In this document: positions 52,589 to 60,804 of the stretch, one piece after another
How the letters are laid out: every line of letters starts with the position of its first letter
How positions within the stretch are numbered: position 1 is the stretch's first letter
Source: Tateyamaria omphalii
Lineage (GTDB): Bacteria; Pseudomonadota; Alphaproteobacteria; Rhodobacterales; Rhodobacteraceae
NCBI RefSeq assembly: GCF_014651375.1
Contig: NZ_BMWT01000001.1
Coordinates: 62,001 to 126,000 of the forward strand
DNA length: 64,000 nucleotides
Direction: 5' to 3'
The notes under the pieces: model-generated
What the model was told of the DNA's origin: nothing
Database searches by the model: none
What the model saw: only the letters and a program-made list of their open reading frames with translations
Translations under genes and position numbers: made by a program

Positions 52589-53773
52589 ATGATTTTCATT
52601 TCAAGTGACTTTGAGGCCGGAAACATTCTTGTTTTGAGCGCAAGCAGCCCCGGTGATATTAGGGTGGAGATCGAGACGGACAGCAACGCCACATCCTACC
52701 AGTGGTTCTACTTTCGACTAGACGGTGCAGAAGGTGAACCCTGTCGGATATCGATCGAGAATGCGGGCGACGCCTATGCTGGCGGATGGGACGATTACCA
52801 AGCGGTCGCCTCTTATGATCAGAAGTCTTGGCGTCGGGTTCCCACGTGTTACGAAGACGGACGTCTGATCATTTCAATGACACCAGAGTGTGGTCAGGTT
52901 TTCATTGCTTTTTTTGCTCCCTACCCTTTGCAGCGAGAGGCGGCATTGTCAAAGCTGGTAACGGCCAGTGCAGATACCCAACGTGAAGTTCTGGGGCGGA
53001 GTGTAGATGGGGCAGATATCGAGCTTTTGAACCTGCAATCCAGGCGCGCTGACGCTTTAAAGTTTTGGATCACCGCGCGTCAGCATCCCGGCGAAACGAT
53101 GGGGTCGTGGTGGTTGGAAGGTCTAGTGCATCGATTGCTTGATGAGTTGGACGAGCAGGCCGTTCGTTTACGCGAGCTGGCTGACATCTTTATTATCCCA
53201 AATATGAACCCCGACGGCTGTTTGCGTGGAAATCTGCGCGCGAACGCTGCGGGTGAGGACTTGAACCTGGCTTGGCCAGAAGCAACTCTACTGCGCAGCC
53301 CAGAGGCCTATTATGTTCGCAATCGCTTGTTTCAGACAGGTGCCGATCTCGTTCTGGACGCGCATGGGACCGAAACGCTGTCGCATGTCTTTTTGGTGGG
53401 CCCGGAAGGGCCCGCGGGCCATCGCGACCCAATCCGCGGCATCGTCGACTCTTTTAAAGATGCGTTGAAACGTGCGAACCGAGATTTTCAAACGGAATTT
53501 GGGTACCCCACGCCGGATCCTCTGAAGGCGAACCTCAGCATCACAAGCAACTACTTAGGGGAGACGCTTGGCTGTCCTTGCGTGACTCTGGAAATGCCGT
53601 TCAAAGACTCCATGCACAACCCTGATCCCAATGAGGGTTGGTCACCTGCACGTTGCCAACAGTTGGGCCATGATACGGTTGCTGCTCTGCTGGACATCGC
53701 CCCAGAGCTAAAACGTGTGCGCGAGGCATGGTGCGCACCCCAAAACAAACAGAGTTACTGCGGGCAGCAATGA
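52589..53773 (+). CDS. M14 zinc carboxypeptidase, cytosolic (CCP/AGBL-like) type
   Basis: The 394-aa protein starts MIFISSDFEAGNILVLSASS with AAGGA before the ATG at 52589. The N-terminal beta domain typical of cytosolic carboxypeptidases is followed by the zinc site His166/Glu169 in ARQHPGETMGSWW, NMNPDGCLRGNLRANAAGED, His259 in VLDAHGTETLSHVF and the catalytic Glu in CVTLEMPF. No signal peptide is seen. It may trim a peptide precursor, remove a protecting residue, or inactivate the product inside the producer. It overlaps the exporter gene by 4 bp. Confidence 0.88.
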   Translation: MIFISSDFEAGNILVLSASSPGDIRVEIETDSNATSYQWFYFRLDGAEGEPCRISIENAGDAYAGGWDDYQAVASYDQKSWRRVPTCYEDGRLIISMTPECGQVFIAFFAPYPLQREAALSKLVTASADTQREVLGRSVDGADIELLNLQSRRADALKFWITARQHPGETMGSWWLEGLVHRLLDELDEQAVRLRELADIFIIPNMNPDGCLRGNLRANAAGEDLNLAWPEATLLRSPEAYYVRNRLFQTGADLVLDAHGTETLSHVFLVGPEGPAGHRDPIRGIVDSFKDALKRANRDFQTEFGYPTPDPLKANLSITSNYLGETLGCPCVTLEMPFKDSMHNPDPNEGWSPARCQQLGHDTVAALLDIAPELKRVREAWCAPQNKQSYCGQQ

Positions 53774-55194
53774 GTGATCAAAGCGTTTCAGACTCGGTAG
53801 CGTGGAGGGAAGTCATCGTCTCCCCTCAGGCCGGCGCACTGGCGGTCATCGCGATGGCGATATGGATGCATGCCGCCAATAGTCTGCTTGTCACCACACT
53901 CTTGCCTGCAATCGTTGCTGACATCGGCGGGCGCGCGCTGGTCGCGTGGAGCTTGGCGCTGTACGAAATGGGCACGATCATCACGGGTATCGCGGGCGGG
54001 CTAATGGCCATCCGCTTCGGGCTTCGGGCTCCGATGGCCGCGACAGCGCTCTTGTTCTTCGCAGGATGCATAACAAGCGCCAGTGCGCAGACTATGCCGG
54101 GGCTGCTGGTTGGCCGTTTTGTTCAGGGGCTTGGCGGCGGTGGTTTGGTTGCGCTCTGCTTTGTTGCTGTCACAGTCTTATTCCCGCGGCGCCTCGTTGC
54201 GCGTGCAACGGCCGTAATTTCAACAGTTTGGGGTGTGTCGGCGTTTCTTGGCGCGTTGATTGGTGGCCTGCTTGTTGAGTACGCAACCTGGCGAGTGGGT
54301 TTCGCAGCATTCGCAGTGCAGGCATTGATTGTGACGGCTGCCCTCATAATGAGCAAACAGTTCGGCGCTGCACCTACACAGACCGAAGAGCAAAGGTCTT
54401 TTCCGGCCGCGAGGCTCGCGTTTCTGGCGCTCGGCGTCGCTTCTATTGCTTACGCCGGCATTGAGGTTGCCTTGCTCCGCACCAGCGGGTTCGTCGTGCT
54501 GGGAATTCTATGTCTCGCCCTGGTTCTGGCGTTGGATCGCCGCGCGGGCACCAACCGCTTGCTCCCGAAGGCCCCGTTTAGTTTGGTTACGCCGCAGGGC
54601 GCGGCTTTGACGATGATGCTTTTCTTTGGCATGGCGACGGTTGCAATAACGGCGTACGGCCCAATCCTCATGACCGCCATCCATGGGGTGTCCGCTCTGA
54701 CGGCTGGTTACATCGTGGCGGGGCACTCTATCGGCTGGACCGCAGCGGCGTTTTTCGTATCAGGCGCAGCGGAGCGACATGATTCTAAATTGATTGCGTT
54801 TGGGCTCGCGCTCGCGACGCTTAGCATTTTCGGCTTCTTGTGGAGCGTGCCGAACGGGCCAGCGAGCTTGATCGCGGTTTTCACGATAATGGAAGGGTGT
54901 GGCTTTGGACTTGCCTTCACTTTCTTGCTGCGCAGGGTCATTTCGGTGATTGATCCGGCAGAGATCGAAAGAACGGCAAGTGCTATCCCGACGACGCAAC
55001 GATTTGGCTATGCTTTGGGCGTGGCATATATCGGGATCATTGCCAATATGGCAGGCTACCCCGTTGCGGAGACGCCTGAAGAAACAGCAGCCGCAGCCCG
55101 GATAATCTTTGCCAGTTGCCTTCCACTCGCCGGTATCGGCATCGTCGCGACGGTGATGCTCTTGACCCGAAAGCGCGCAGTGGCCTCAGACTGA
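53770..55194 (+). CDS. MFS exporter, drug:H+ antiporter type
   Basis: The 474-aa membrane protein starts MSDQSVSDSVAWREVIVSPQ; the ATG overlaps the carboxypeptidase stop. About 14 transmembrane helices are predicted by eye, with motif C-like segments (GRFVQGLGGGGLVALCFVAV; ISTVWGVSAFLGALIGGLLV), as in the DHA2/EmrB group. It is the last gene of the cluster, a natural place for product export and self-resistance. No terminator was recognised in the 80 bp behind it. Confidence 0.9.
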   Translation: MSDQSVSDSVAWREVIVSPQAGALAVIAMAIWMHAANSLLVTTLLPAIVADIGGRALVAWSLALYEMGTIITGIAGGLMAIRFGLRAPMAATALLFFAGCITSASAQTMPGLLVGRFVQGLGGGGLVALCFVAVTVLFPRRLVARATAVISTVWGVSAFLGALIGGLLVEYATWRVGFAAFAVQALIVTAALIMSKQFGAAPTQTEEQRSFPAARLAFLALGVASIAYAGIEVALLRTSGFVVLGILCLALVLALDRRAGTNRLLPKAPFSLVTPQGAALTMMLFFGMATVAITAYGPILMTAIHGVSALTAGYIVAGHSIGWTAAAFFVSGAAERHDSKLIAFGLALATLSIFGFLWSVPNGPASLIAVFTIMEGCGFGLAFTFLLRRVISVIDPAEIERTASAIPTTQRFGYALGVAYIGIIANMAGYPVAETPEETAAAARIIFASCLPLAGIGIVATVMLLTRKRAVASD

Positions 55195-55283
55195 GCCACG
55201 GCAGACCCAACACATTGCAGGACAGACACTTTTGCAGTGAATGATTGGGGCTGTCCCGTTTTTGTGCCGCGCCCGGTGCTCGT

Positions 55284-55590
55284 TTAGGCCAATTTCGTTT
55301 CGAAAGCGACGGGGCTTTTCCAGCCCGGTGCTGAGTGGCGGCGACGCGGATTGTAGAAGCCATTGATGTATTCGAAGATGAGCATCTCAGCCTTGCGTCG
55401 TGTCTCCCAGGGATGCCGCCAAATCAGTTCAGCCTTAATGGTTTTGAAGATCGTCTCGACGGTCGCGTTGTCATGGCAATTGCCCTCCCAGACATCGGCA
55501 CCTTGAACCCGTGCTGACGCTGGATTTTCTGGTAGTCATGAGGACAGTATTGCGACCCACGGTCCGCGTGATGGATGCAGCCCTTTGGCA
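55284..55590 (-). pseudogene. IS3-family transposase fragment
   Basis: Reading the minus strand gives IHHADRGSQYCPHDYQKIQR, then after a frameshift near 55485 the usual C-terminus (TVETIFKTIKAELIWRHPWE, IFEYINGFYNPRRRHS, VAFETKLA stop). This is the end of an IS3-family OrfB integrase. The N-terminal half and the IS ends are missing. Confidence 0.85.
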
Positions 55591-55646
55591 GTGACCGGAA
55601 GGGGTCTGTTCCGGCTGGGGGCAGAATGACACCTTAAGGCCGGATG

Positions 55647-56036
55647 TCATCGATTTTTCCACCTGTATTCGCCCGTGAGCAGGATATGTGCCCATCCAAG
55701 CGGTGAGATGTGCGAGAGAAGCTCCGGCGCACAGTCGAGACCTGCGCGTTTTCGGGCGGAGACTGCGTGGCCCAGGTGCTTGGTATTCCAATAGATAATG
55801 ATAGTGGCCAGCAGGTTAAGACCTGCCATGCGGTAGTGCTGGCCCTCAGAAGTTCTATCACGGATTTCGCCTTGGCGGCCAATGCGAAGGGCGTTTTTCA
55901 AGGCGTGGTACGCCTCGCCCTTATTCCGACCAACATTGGCACGGCGCTGCATATCGGCATTGAGCAGCCAGTCGATGATGAACAGCGTACGCTCTATGTG
56001 CCCGATTTCCCGGAGCGCCAGGGCAAGTTCATCGAA
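55647..56036 (-). pseudogene. Tn3-family transposase C-terminal fragment
   Basis: The minus-strand frame reads FDELALALREIGHIERTLFI, ADMQRRANVGRNKGEAYHAL, RQGEIRDRTSEGQHYRMAGL and LSHISPLGWAHILLTGEYRW, the conserved end of Tn3-type transposases. The 5' portion is replaced near 56040 by a transporter fragment, so this is a remnant rather than an active transposon. Confidence 0.88.
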
Positions 56037-56042
56037 GACGCA

Positions 56043-56333
56043 TGGACCATATACGCCTTCATGGCGTTGTACGCTTTGACAGACGCGTTTTCTCTGACAC
56101 TTGTCGGAACACTTTGGCCTGACATCTATGGCACGCGCTTTCTCGGTTCAATCAGAGGTATGGTTTCCGCGGTTTTCACACTTGCAACAGCGGTTGGACC
56201 AGGAGTGTTGGGTTACCTTATCGACGTAGGGATTGGACTTGATCAACAGCTCCTTTGGTCGGGTGTTTATTGCCTGCTCATGCTTCCGATCTTCATGACT
56301 ACAGCAAGACACCCATTAGCTCGAAAATTGTAA
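56043..56333 (+). pseudogene. MFS transporter C-terminal fragment
   Basis: The plus-strand frame TIYAFMALYALTDAFSLTLV then GTLWPDIYGTRFLGSIRGMV and GPGVLGYLIDVGIGLDQQLL covers the last four or so helices of an MFS protein. The upstream part is absent because the Tn3 fragment abuts it. It stands apart from the cluster exporter in sequence. Confidence 0.75.
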
Positions 56334-56791
56334 CTGAACTATTCTACACTCGCGATTATGTCGCAAAATCCACCCTGTATATCTCCGCCGCTGCGCAGCG
56401 TCGCGTACCGAGCAAATGCAGCGATTTCGAACATGCGAGCAGGCGCAGCATGAAAACTGGATGACTGCCTTGGGCTCCAGAGCAGACCTTGGGTTGTGTG
56501 CAAATCTGATCTAGCCTTGGGTCGACAAAAAGGAGCGTTGAACGTCGCCCGCGCAGGACAAATCGGGCTTTCGCTGCGCGGCGCGCTGAAGTCCGTTTTG
56601 TGTGGCGGTAGACGAGTAGGACAACGCCCTCAAATCAAGTCCTTTCACCGCGCGAGGAGCATCGAGATCAGGATCATAACTGTTCCTGCGATGACGGTGA
56701 CCGTGATGCTTTCTTTGAGAACAAACGCGCCGAACTATTTTGTCGGCAAAACCTCAAGTGGTTTAAATCAAATTTTTTTTGGGCACCATTT
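56334..56791. other. Decayed region between fragments and the TRAP genes
   Basis: No intact gene is supported. The only recognisable piece is a transporter C-terminus on minus at 56646-56735, described separately. The rest shows short frames only. An A/T-rich stretch occurs at 56740-56795, directly behind the TRAP permease stop. Confidence 0.5.
56646..56735 (-). pseudogene. EamA/DMT transporter C-terminal remnant
   Basis: The minus-strand frame FGAFVLKESITVTVIAGTVM then ILISMLLAR stop resembles the final helix of EamA (DMT) permeases, preceded in frame by a stop codon. Only about 30 residues are left. It adds to the set of truncated genes right of the cluster. Confidence 0.45.
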
Positions 56792-59077
56792 TTACTGCTG
56801 CTTTCCGCTTCGCAAATAGTGAACCACCACCAAAACGCAGGCCAACAAACCTCCGACCAACATCACCAAGGGCGCTTTCCAGAGTATGAGTATCGCTGCG
56901 AGAATCCGCAGTGGCATTTCCCACCCAAGAAGTGCCGCATGATCGTAACGGGCGAGAGCGGAGGCCAACAAGTATAGTGCCACTGAAAGGCGAAAAAGGA
57001 GTAGCGCGAGCGCCCCAAAATTGGTTTCGCCTGAATATCCTTCCATGAACACACGCCGTCCGGTTTCATCGGTTATCGTAACGGCCTCGGGGATCAGCAG
57101 CAATTCGGGATACCAGGCAAAGACGAAGGGGATCGTGAACATCACGATTCCGACTCGCACGGCGGAAAAGGCCGTGCGCATGGGCTCGGATCCTGTGATC
57201 GACGACGCGGCAAAGGCGGCGACGGCAACTGGCGGTGTAATGGCCGAGGCCACGGCAAAGTAGAAGACGAACATATTGGCGGTAAAAAAGCTGACACCGA
57301 GCTGCGCCAGAAGCGGCCCAAGCAGCAGGGCGACGTTCACATAAGCCGGAACGGTAGGCATCCCCATGCCCAGAAGGATTGCGCAGAACATGGCACAAAC
57401 CAGGGCAAGCATGAGATAAACGCCGCCAGAGATTTTAATCTCATATCCAAAAACGCGGATCGAAGTGACTCGTTCCAGCCACGTTGTCACCGCACGGGTT
57501 AGTTCACCCGTCAGGCCGCTTTCGTTCAAGAAAGCCGCGATGATCGACACCGCGAAGAGCAACAAGAATAAGCGCGAAATGAGGATGCCACCTTCACCAA
57601 GGGCTATCGCGATCTTGCGCGGGTGCGCGCGCGTTTTTGGATCCAGCAGCATAAGGGGTAGCAGTATCGCGACGGCCCACCATCCGGCCGAGACGGCGTC
57701 GCCGGTCGCATCGACGATGGTCTGGACCACGGCGTCGGGGAGAATAAAGGCGATCCAGCTTTCCCCGATCGCATCCTTGTTTCCCAAAAGCAAAATCAGG
57801 ATCACAAGTATGGGCAGGAAGATGATCCAGAGGTTCCGCCAATCCTGCCGCACCATGATCAAATCTTTAGGGATGGTCCGCATCGGCTCGACCCTTTCAC
57901 GGCGGGCCTGGAACATGACCGCCAGGAAGATCGAGAAGAAGAATGCGATCGCCGGAATGAAGGCTGCGGTGATCACCTTGGTGTAGGGCACAGCCGTCAA
58001 GGCGACCAAAACGAAGGCGGCAATGCCCATGACCGGTGGCATGATTTGCCCGCCCGAGGAGGCCGCCGCCTCAACCCCGCCTGCGAATTGCGGCGAAAAG
58101 CCATTGCGCCGCATCATCGGGATAGTGAGCCGACCAGTAGAGAGCACATTCGTGACCGGCCCACCGGTGATCGTGCCAAACATGGCCGAGGAGACAATCG
58201 CGGCATGCGCAGGGCCGCCGCGCAAGTTCCGCGTCAGGCGCACGGCGAGTTTGATCAGCGACGTGCCGCCCGCCGATGAACCGAACAGCGCGCCCAACAC
58301 AACGTAGGGGAAAACCTGGTTTATGATGATGTCCATGAACCGGCCCATAAACCCATCTGGCGTGATGAAGACATTCGTGGCCTTCTGGATTGCCGCGGCC
58401 AGTGCATCCCCTCCGTCCGCGCCCAGTTTGGTCAGGAGGAAATTGTTGTCGCTCAGGTCAAAGACCCAGATCATGGCCGTCGCAACTGTGTAGAGAACAA
58501 CGATGCTGGCGACGATCACCAGCGGCAGCCCCCATACCCGCACATTATAGAGGAAGAACAAAAAGATGATTGTAAACAGCAGCGGCAGAACCCAGATGTC
58601 CAGACGGGCCTGGCAGGCAGGCACCTCGGCGTCGAGGGTCATGCCGGGGATCAAATTGGTGGACCGCTCCATCGCTTCTTCGATCAAGCGCGACCGTTCG
58701 CCGGTGATCTGATCGATCAGGCAAACGGAATCGATTTCAATCCAGAAGCCCACTGCGCCTGCCAATGCTGCCAAAACCAGACCCCAATCCAGGGCTAGAC
58801 CCAACCAAGCGCGCTCCGGACGCGTCGTGCGCCATGTGCGGTAAAGGCTCCCGTCGAGTGCGACGATCACCATCATCAGGACGAAGATCGGCGGAAAGTA
58901 GAATTCAGTCGGAAAGCTGGAAATTCGAAAGAACCGGATGCCGGTGATCTCGCGCGCCCAATCCTGAAGTCCCGGGATTTCTGGCAAGGTGTTGAGCATT
59001 CCGACACACACAAGAACAAACGCAAGGAACAGCGCACTGCGCTGTCCCATTGGCTTCATGGTCTGTGCATCGGCCAT
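56792..59077 (-). CDS. TRAP transporter fused permease (TAXI type)
   Basis: This is a 761-aa fused small-plus-large permease starting MADAQTMKPMGQRSALFLAF (59077). The N-terminal DctQ-like part and the DctM-like part (GGPVTNVLSTGRLTIPMMRR, FAGGVEAAASSGGQIMPPVM, GMGMPTVPAYVNVALLLGPL) match 4TM/12TM fusions that pair with TAXI binding proteins. It drives sodium- or proton-coupled uptake. It lies 26 bp downstream of the TAXI gene on the same strand, so the two form an operon. Confidence 0.93.
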   Translation of the reverse strand: MADAQTMKPMGQRSALFLAFVLVCVGMLNTLPEIPGLQDWAREITGIRFFRISSFPTEFYFPPIFVLMMVIVALDGSLYRTWRTTRPERAWLGLALDWGLVLAALAGAVGFWIEIDSVCLIDQITGERSRLIEEAMERSTNLIPGMTLDAEVPACQARLDIWVLPLLFTIIFLFFLYNVRVWGLPLVIVASIVVLYTVATAMIWVFDLSDNNFLLTKLGADGGDALAAAIQKATNVFITPDGFMGRFMDIIINQVFPYVVLGALFGSSAGGTSLIKLAVRLTRNLRGGPAHAAIVSSAMFGTITGGPVTNVLSTGRLTIPMMRRNGFSPQFAGGVEAAASSGGQIMPPVMGIAAFVLVALTAVPYTKVITAAFIPAIAFFFSIFLAVMFQARRERVEPMRTIPKDLIMVRQDWRNLWIIFLPILVILILLLGNKDAIGESWIAFILPDAVVQTIVDATGDAVSAGWWAVAILLPLMLLDPKTRAHPRKIAIALGEGGILISRLFLLLFAVSIIAAFLNESGLTGELTRAVTTWLERVTSIRVFGYEIKISGGVYLMLALVCAMFCAILLGMGMPTVPAYVNVALLLGPLLAQLGVSFFTANMFVFYFAVASAITPPVAVAAFAASSITGSEPMRTAFSAVRVGIVMFTIPFVFAWYPELLLIPEAVTITDETGRRVFMEGYSGETNFGALALLLFRLSVALYLLASALARYDHAALLGWEMPLRILAAILILWKAPLVMLVGGLLACVLVVVHYLRSGKQQ

Positions 59078-59103
59078 TGTCTTACCGGCTGCGCGGCCGC
59101 CCC

Positions 59104-60159
59104 TTAGGGTCGGACGCAATCGGCGACGGTAAATCCGGCCTCCTCATAGGCACGGATTGCGCCGGGGTGCATCGGTACGGTCACGGGGCCGCACATGCCT
59201 TGGCTCACGCCGTCGATGTCACCGAAGCTAAGGAACAGGTAAGGGCCACGGGGGCTTCCGGTTGCAAAGCGCTCTTGCCCGGCGAGGTAGGCGGTAGTGA
59301 TCCTGTAGGCGAGTTCTTCGTCCATCGACGCCGGCACGATCTGTGCAAATGCGGTGGCGAAGCTGTCGAAGGTGTCGTCGTCGGTGACGATGGTGATGTC
59401 ATTGCCGGTATAAGCCGCCCGATACTCCTCGACCGGGATGGAATAGGGCGCATGACCCGGAGCGGCCATGATCTGCTGGCCCAATTCGCTGGCCAGAAGA
59501 TCTGACGGCATGTCGTAGATGGTCGTGGCACCGGCCGCCGCGATGGCGATCTGGCGTCCCGAGGGCAGACCTTCGGGGATCGTCCAGCCGTCTGCGCCGC
59601 CGCCGGTGATCGTCGATACGGTATCAGGCCAAGGCGACTGAATGCCTTCATAGCCTTCGCCATCTTTCAGCCCGGAGAGCAATTGCACCGCAGCCCGGCC
59701 CGAGGTCAAAGCCGCCCCGCGGGGCGGGCCGTTCCAGATACGCATGTCTTCCAACGTGCGAATGTCCGAGATTGCGCCGCTATCGTAGTGGCCAAAGATC
59801 TGCGCCGAGGCGGCGGTGAAAAACAGCGAGCGCAGGTTGCCTGCCAGTTCGGCCCCGCGTTCTTTCCCGAGACCGGAGTAAGGACCTACGCCGCGTGACA
59901 AAAGAAATGGGAGGATCAGGGGCGCGGGGGCCATATCCAGCTGCCCTTCTGCCACGGCCTGCACTGAATTGGTAAGTGTCGCCCCTTCCGTGATCTGCAT
60001 CGTAGCCACGCCGGCACCGTCAAGGACCGCCGCGAGGGTTGTATCGATGTAGTGCGGGGTCGAGCCCGGCGACGTTGTTTCTGCGGTAAGTGTCGCTTGT
60101 GCAAAACCGGCGGCTGGCAACGCGGCCAAAATCGCCCCGACAAGTGTATTTCTGATCAT
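59104..60159 (-). CDS. TAXI family TRAP solute-binding protein
   Basis: The 351-aa protein starts MIRNTLVGAILAALPAAGFA (Sec signal, cleavage after GFA) with GGGAGGA before the ATG. TAXI features include QATLTAETTSPGSTPHYIDT, a small-residue-rich N-lobe and GAISDIRTLEDMRIWNGPPR. It captures the substrate in the periplasm for the fused permease downstream. Co-orientation with a hydrolase across the divergent promoter suggests the ligand may be the hydrolase product or substrate (inference). Confidence 0.92.
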   Translation of the reverse strand: MIRNTLVGAILAALPAAGFAQATLTAETTSPGSTPHYIDTTLAAVLDGAGVATMQITEGATLTNSVQAVAEGQLDMAPAPLILPFLLSRGVGPYSGLGKERGAELAGNLRSLFFTAASAQIFGHYDSGAISDIRTLEDMRIWNGPPRGAALTSGRAAVQLLSGLKDGEGYEGIQSPWPDTVSTITGGGADGWTIPEGLPSGRQIAIAAAGATTIYDMPSDLLASELGQQIMAAPGHAPYSIPVEEYRAAYTGNDITIVTDDDTFDSFATAFAQIVPASMDEELAYRITTAYLAGQERFATGSPRGPYLFLSFGDIDGVSQGMCGPVTVPMHPGAIRAYEEAGFTVADCVRP

Positions 60160-60241
60160 GGCTTCCTCCCAATGCAGCGCCTTGGCGCAGGCAAATGGCC
60201 CACTTTTGCAGGCTTCCCTCATGCACCGTTACAAAAATTAT

Positions 60242-60253
60242 GTGACTTGTCAC
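60242..60253. promoter_or_regulatory. Palindrome GTGAC-TT-GTCAC between TAXI and MarR genes
   Basis: A perfect 12-bp inverted repeat lies 42 bp upstream of the MarR start and 82 bp upstream of the divergent TAXI start. Its size and place suit an operator for the adjacent MarR regulator controlling both directions. No other copy was noticed nearby. Confidence 0.45.
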
Positions 60254-60294
60254 GTAAATATTCTGCTGATCTTATCCTGCTTAAGGGAGACCAC

Positions 60295-60804
60295 ATGACA
60301 AACCAGATCAGAACCAGGCCAGACAAGGTGAAGGCCCGCCAGCTTGAACAGAACCGTAATCTCTTCGGTCGCTTGTCAGCGGCGGCCCTGGCCTCACGCG
60401 TTCAGGCACAACGCATGCTCAAATCTGCCGGAGAGCTGTCCATTACCGAATGGCGGGTCCTCTGGGATCTCGCTGAGGCCGGTCCGTTGACCGTGACCGA
60501 AATGGCCGCAATCCAGCATACCGATCATGCCCTCATCAGCCGCGCGATCCCGATGATGGTCCGCAAAGGATATGCAACGACCAGCGTCAGCCAGACCGAT
60601 CGCAGGCAGTCCCTAATTGAGTTGACAGACCAGGGGCGCGACGTCTTCAATCAGACTTCGGTCGTCATGTCAGCCCGCCGCGCGGCGTTATCCCGAACCT
60701 TTTCGGAAGACGATGTGGATACCTTCATTAAGCTCATCGACCGTTTCGAGGCCTTTGTCGAGGCACCTCTGCCCGAAAACCCAACTGCAGAGGCCGCGCC
60801 ATGA
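60295..60804 (+). CDS. MarR family transcriptional regulator
   Basis: The 169-aa protein starts MTNQIRTRPDKVKARQLEQN with AAGGGAGA upstream. The winged helix is clear: ELSITEWRVLWDLAEAGPLT, MAAIQHTDHALISRAIPMMV (recognition helix) and a wing with SQTDRRQSLIELTDQGRDVF. It overlaps the following hydrolase gene by 4 bp and is divergent from the TRAP genes, which it probably regulates in response to the transported or hydrolysed compound. Confidence 0.92.
   Translation: MTNQIRTRPDKVKARQLEQNRNLFGRLSAAALASRVQAQRMLKSAGELSITEWRVLWDLAEAGPLTVTEMAAIQHTDHALISRAIPMMVRKGYATTSVSQTDRRQSLIELTDQGRDVFNQTSVVMSARRAALSRTFSEDDVDTFIKLIDRFEAFVEAPLPENPTAEAAP

Noticed and set aside
55710-56333. Single 207-codon frame on + as one gene
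   Set aside because: The first half is antisense to the Tn3 transposase fragment; only the part after about 56043 resembles an MFS protein, so it is treated as a remnant.
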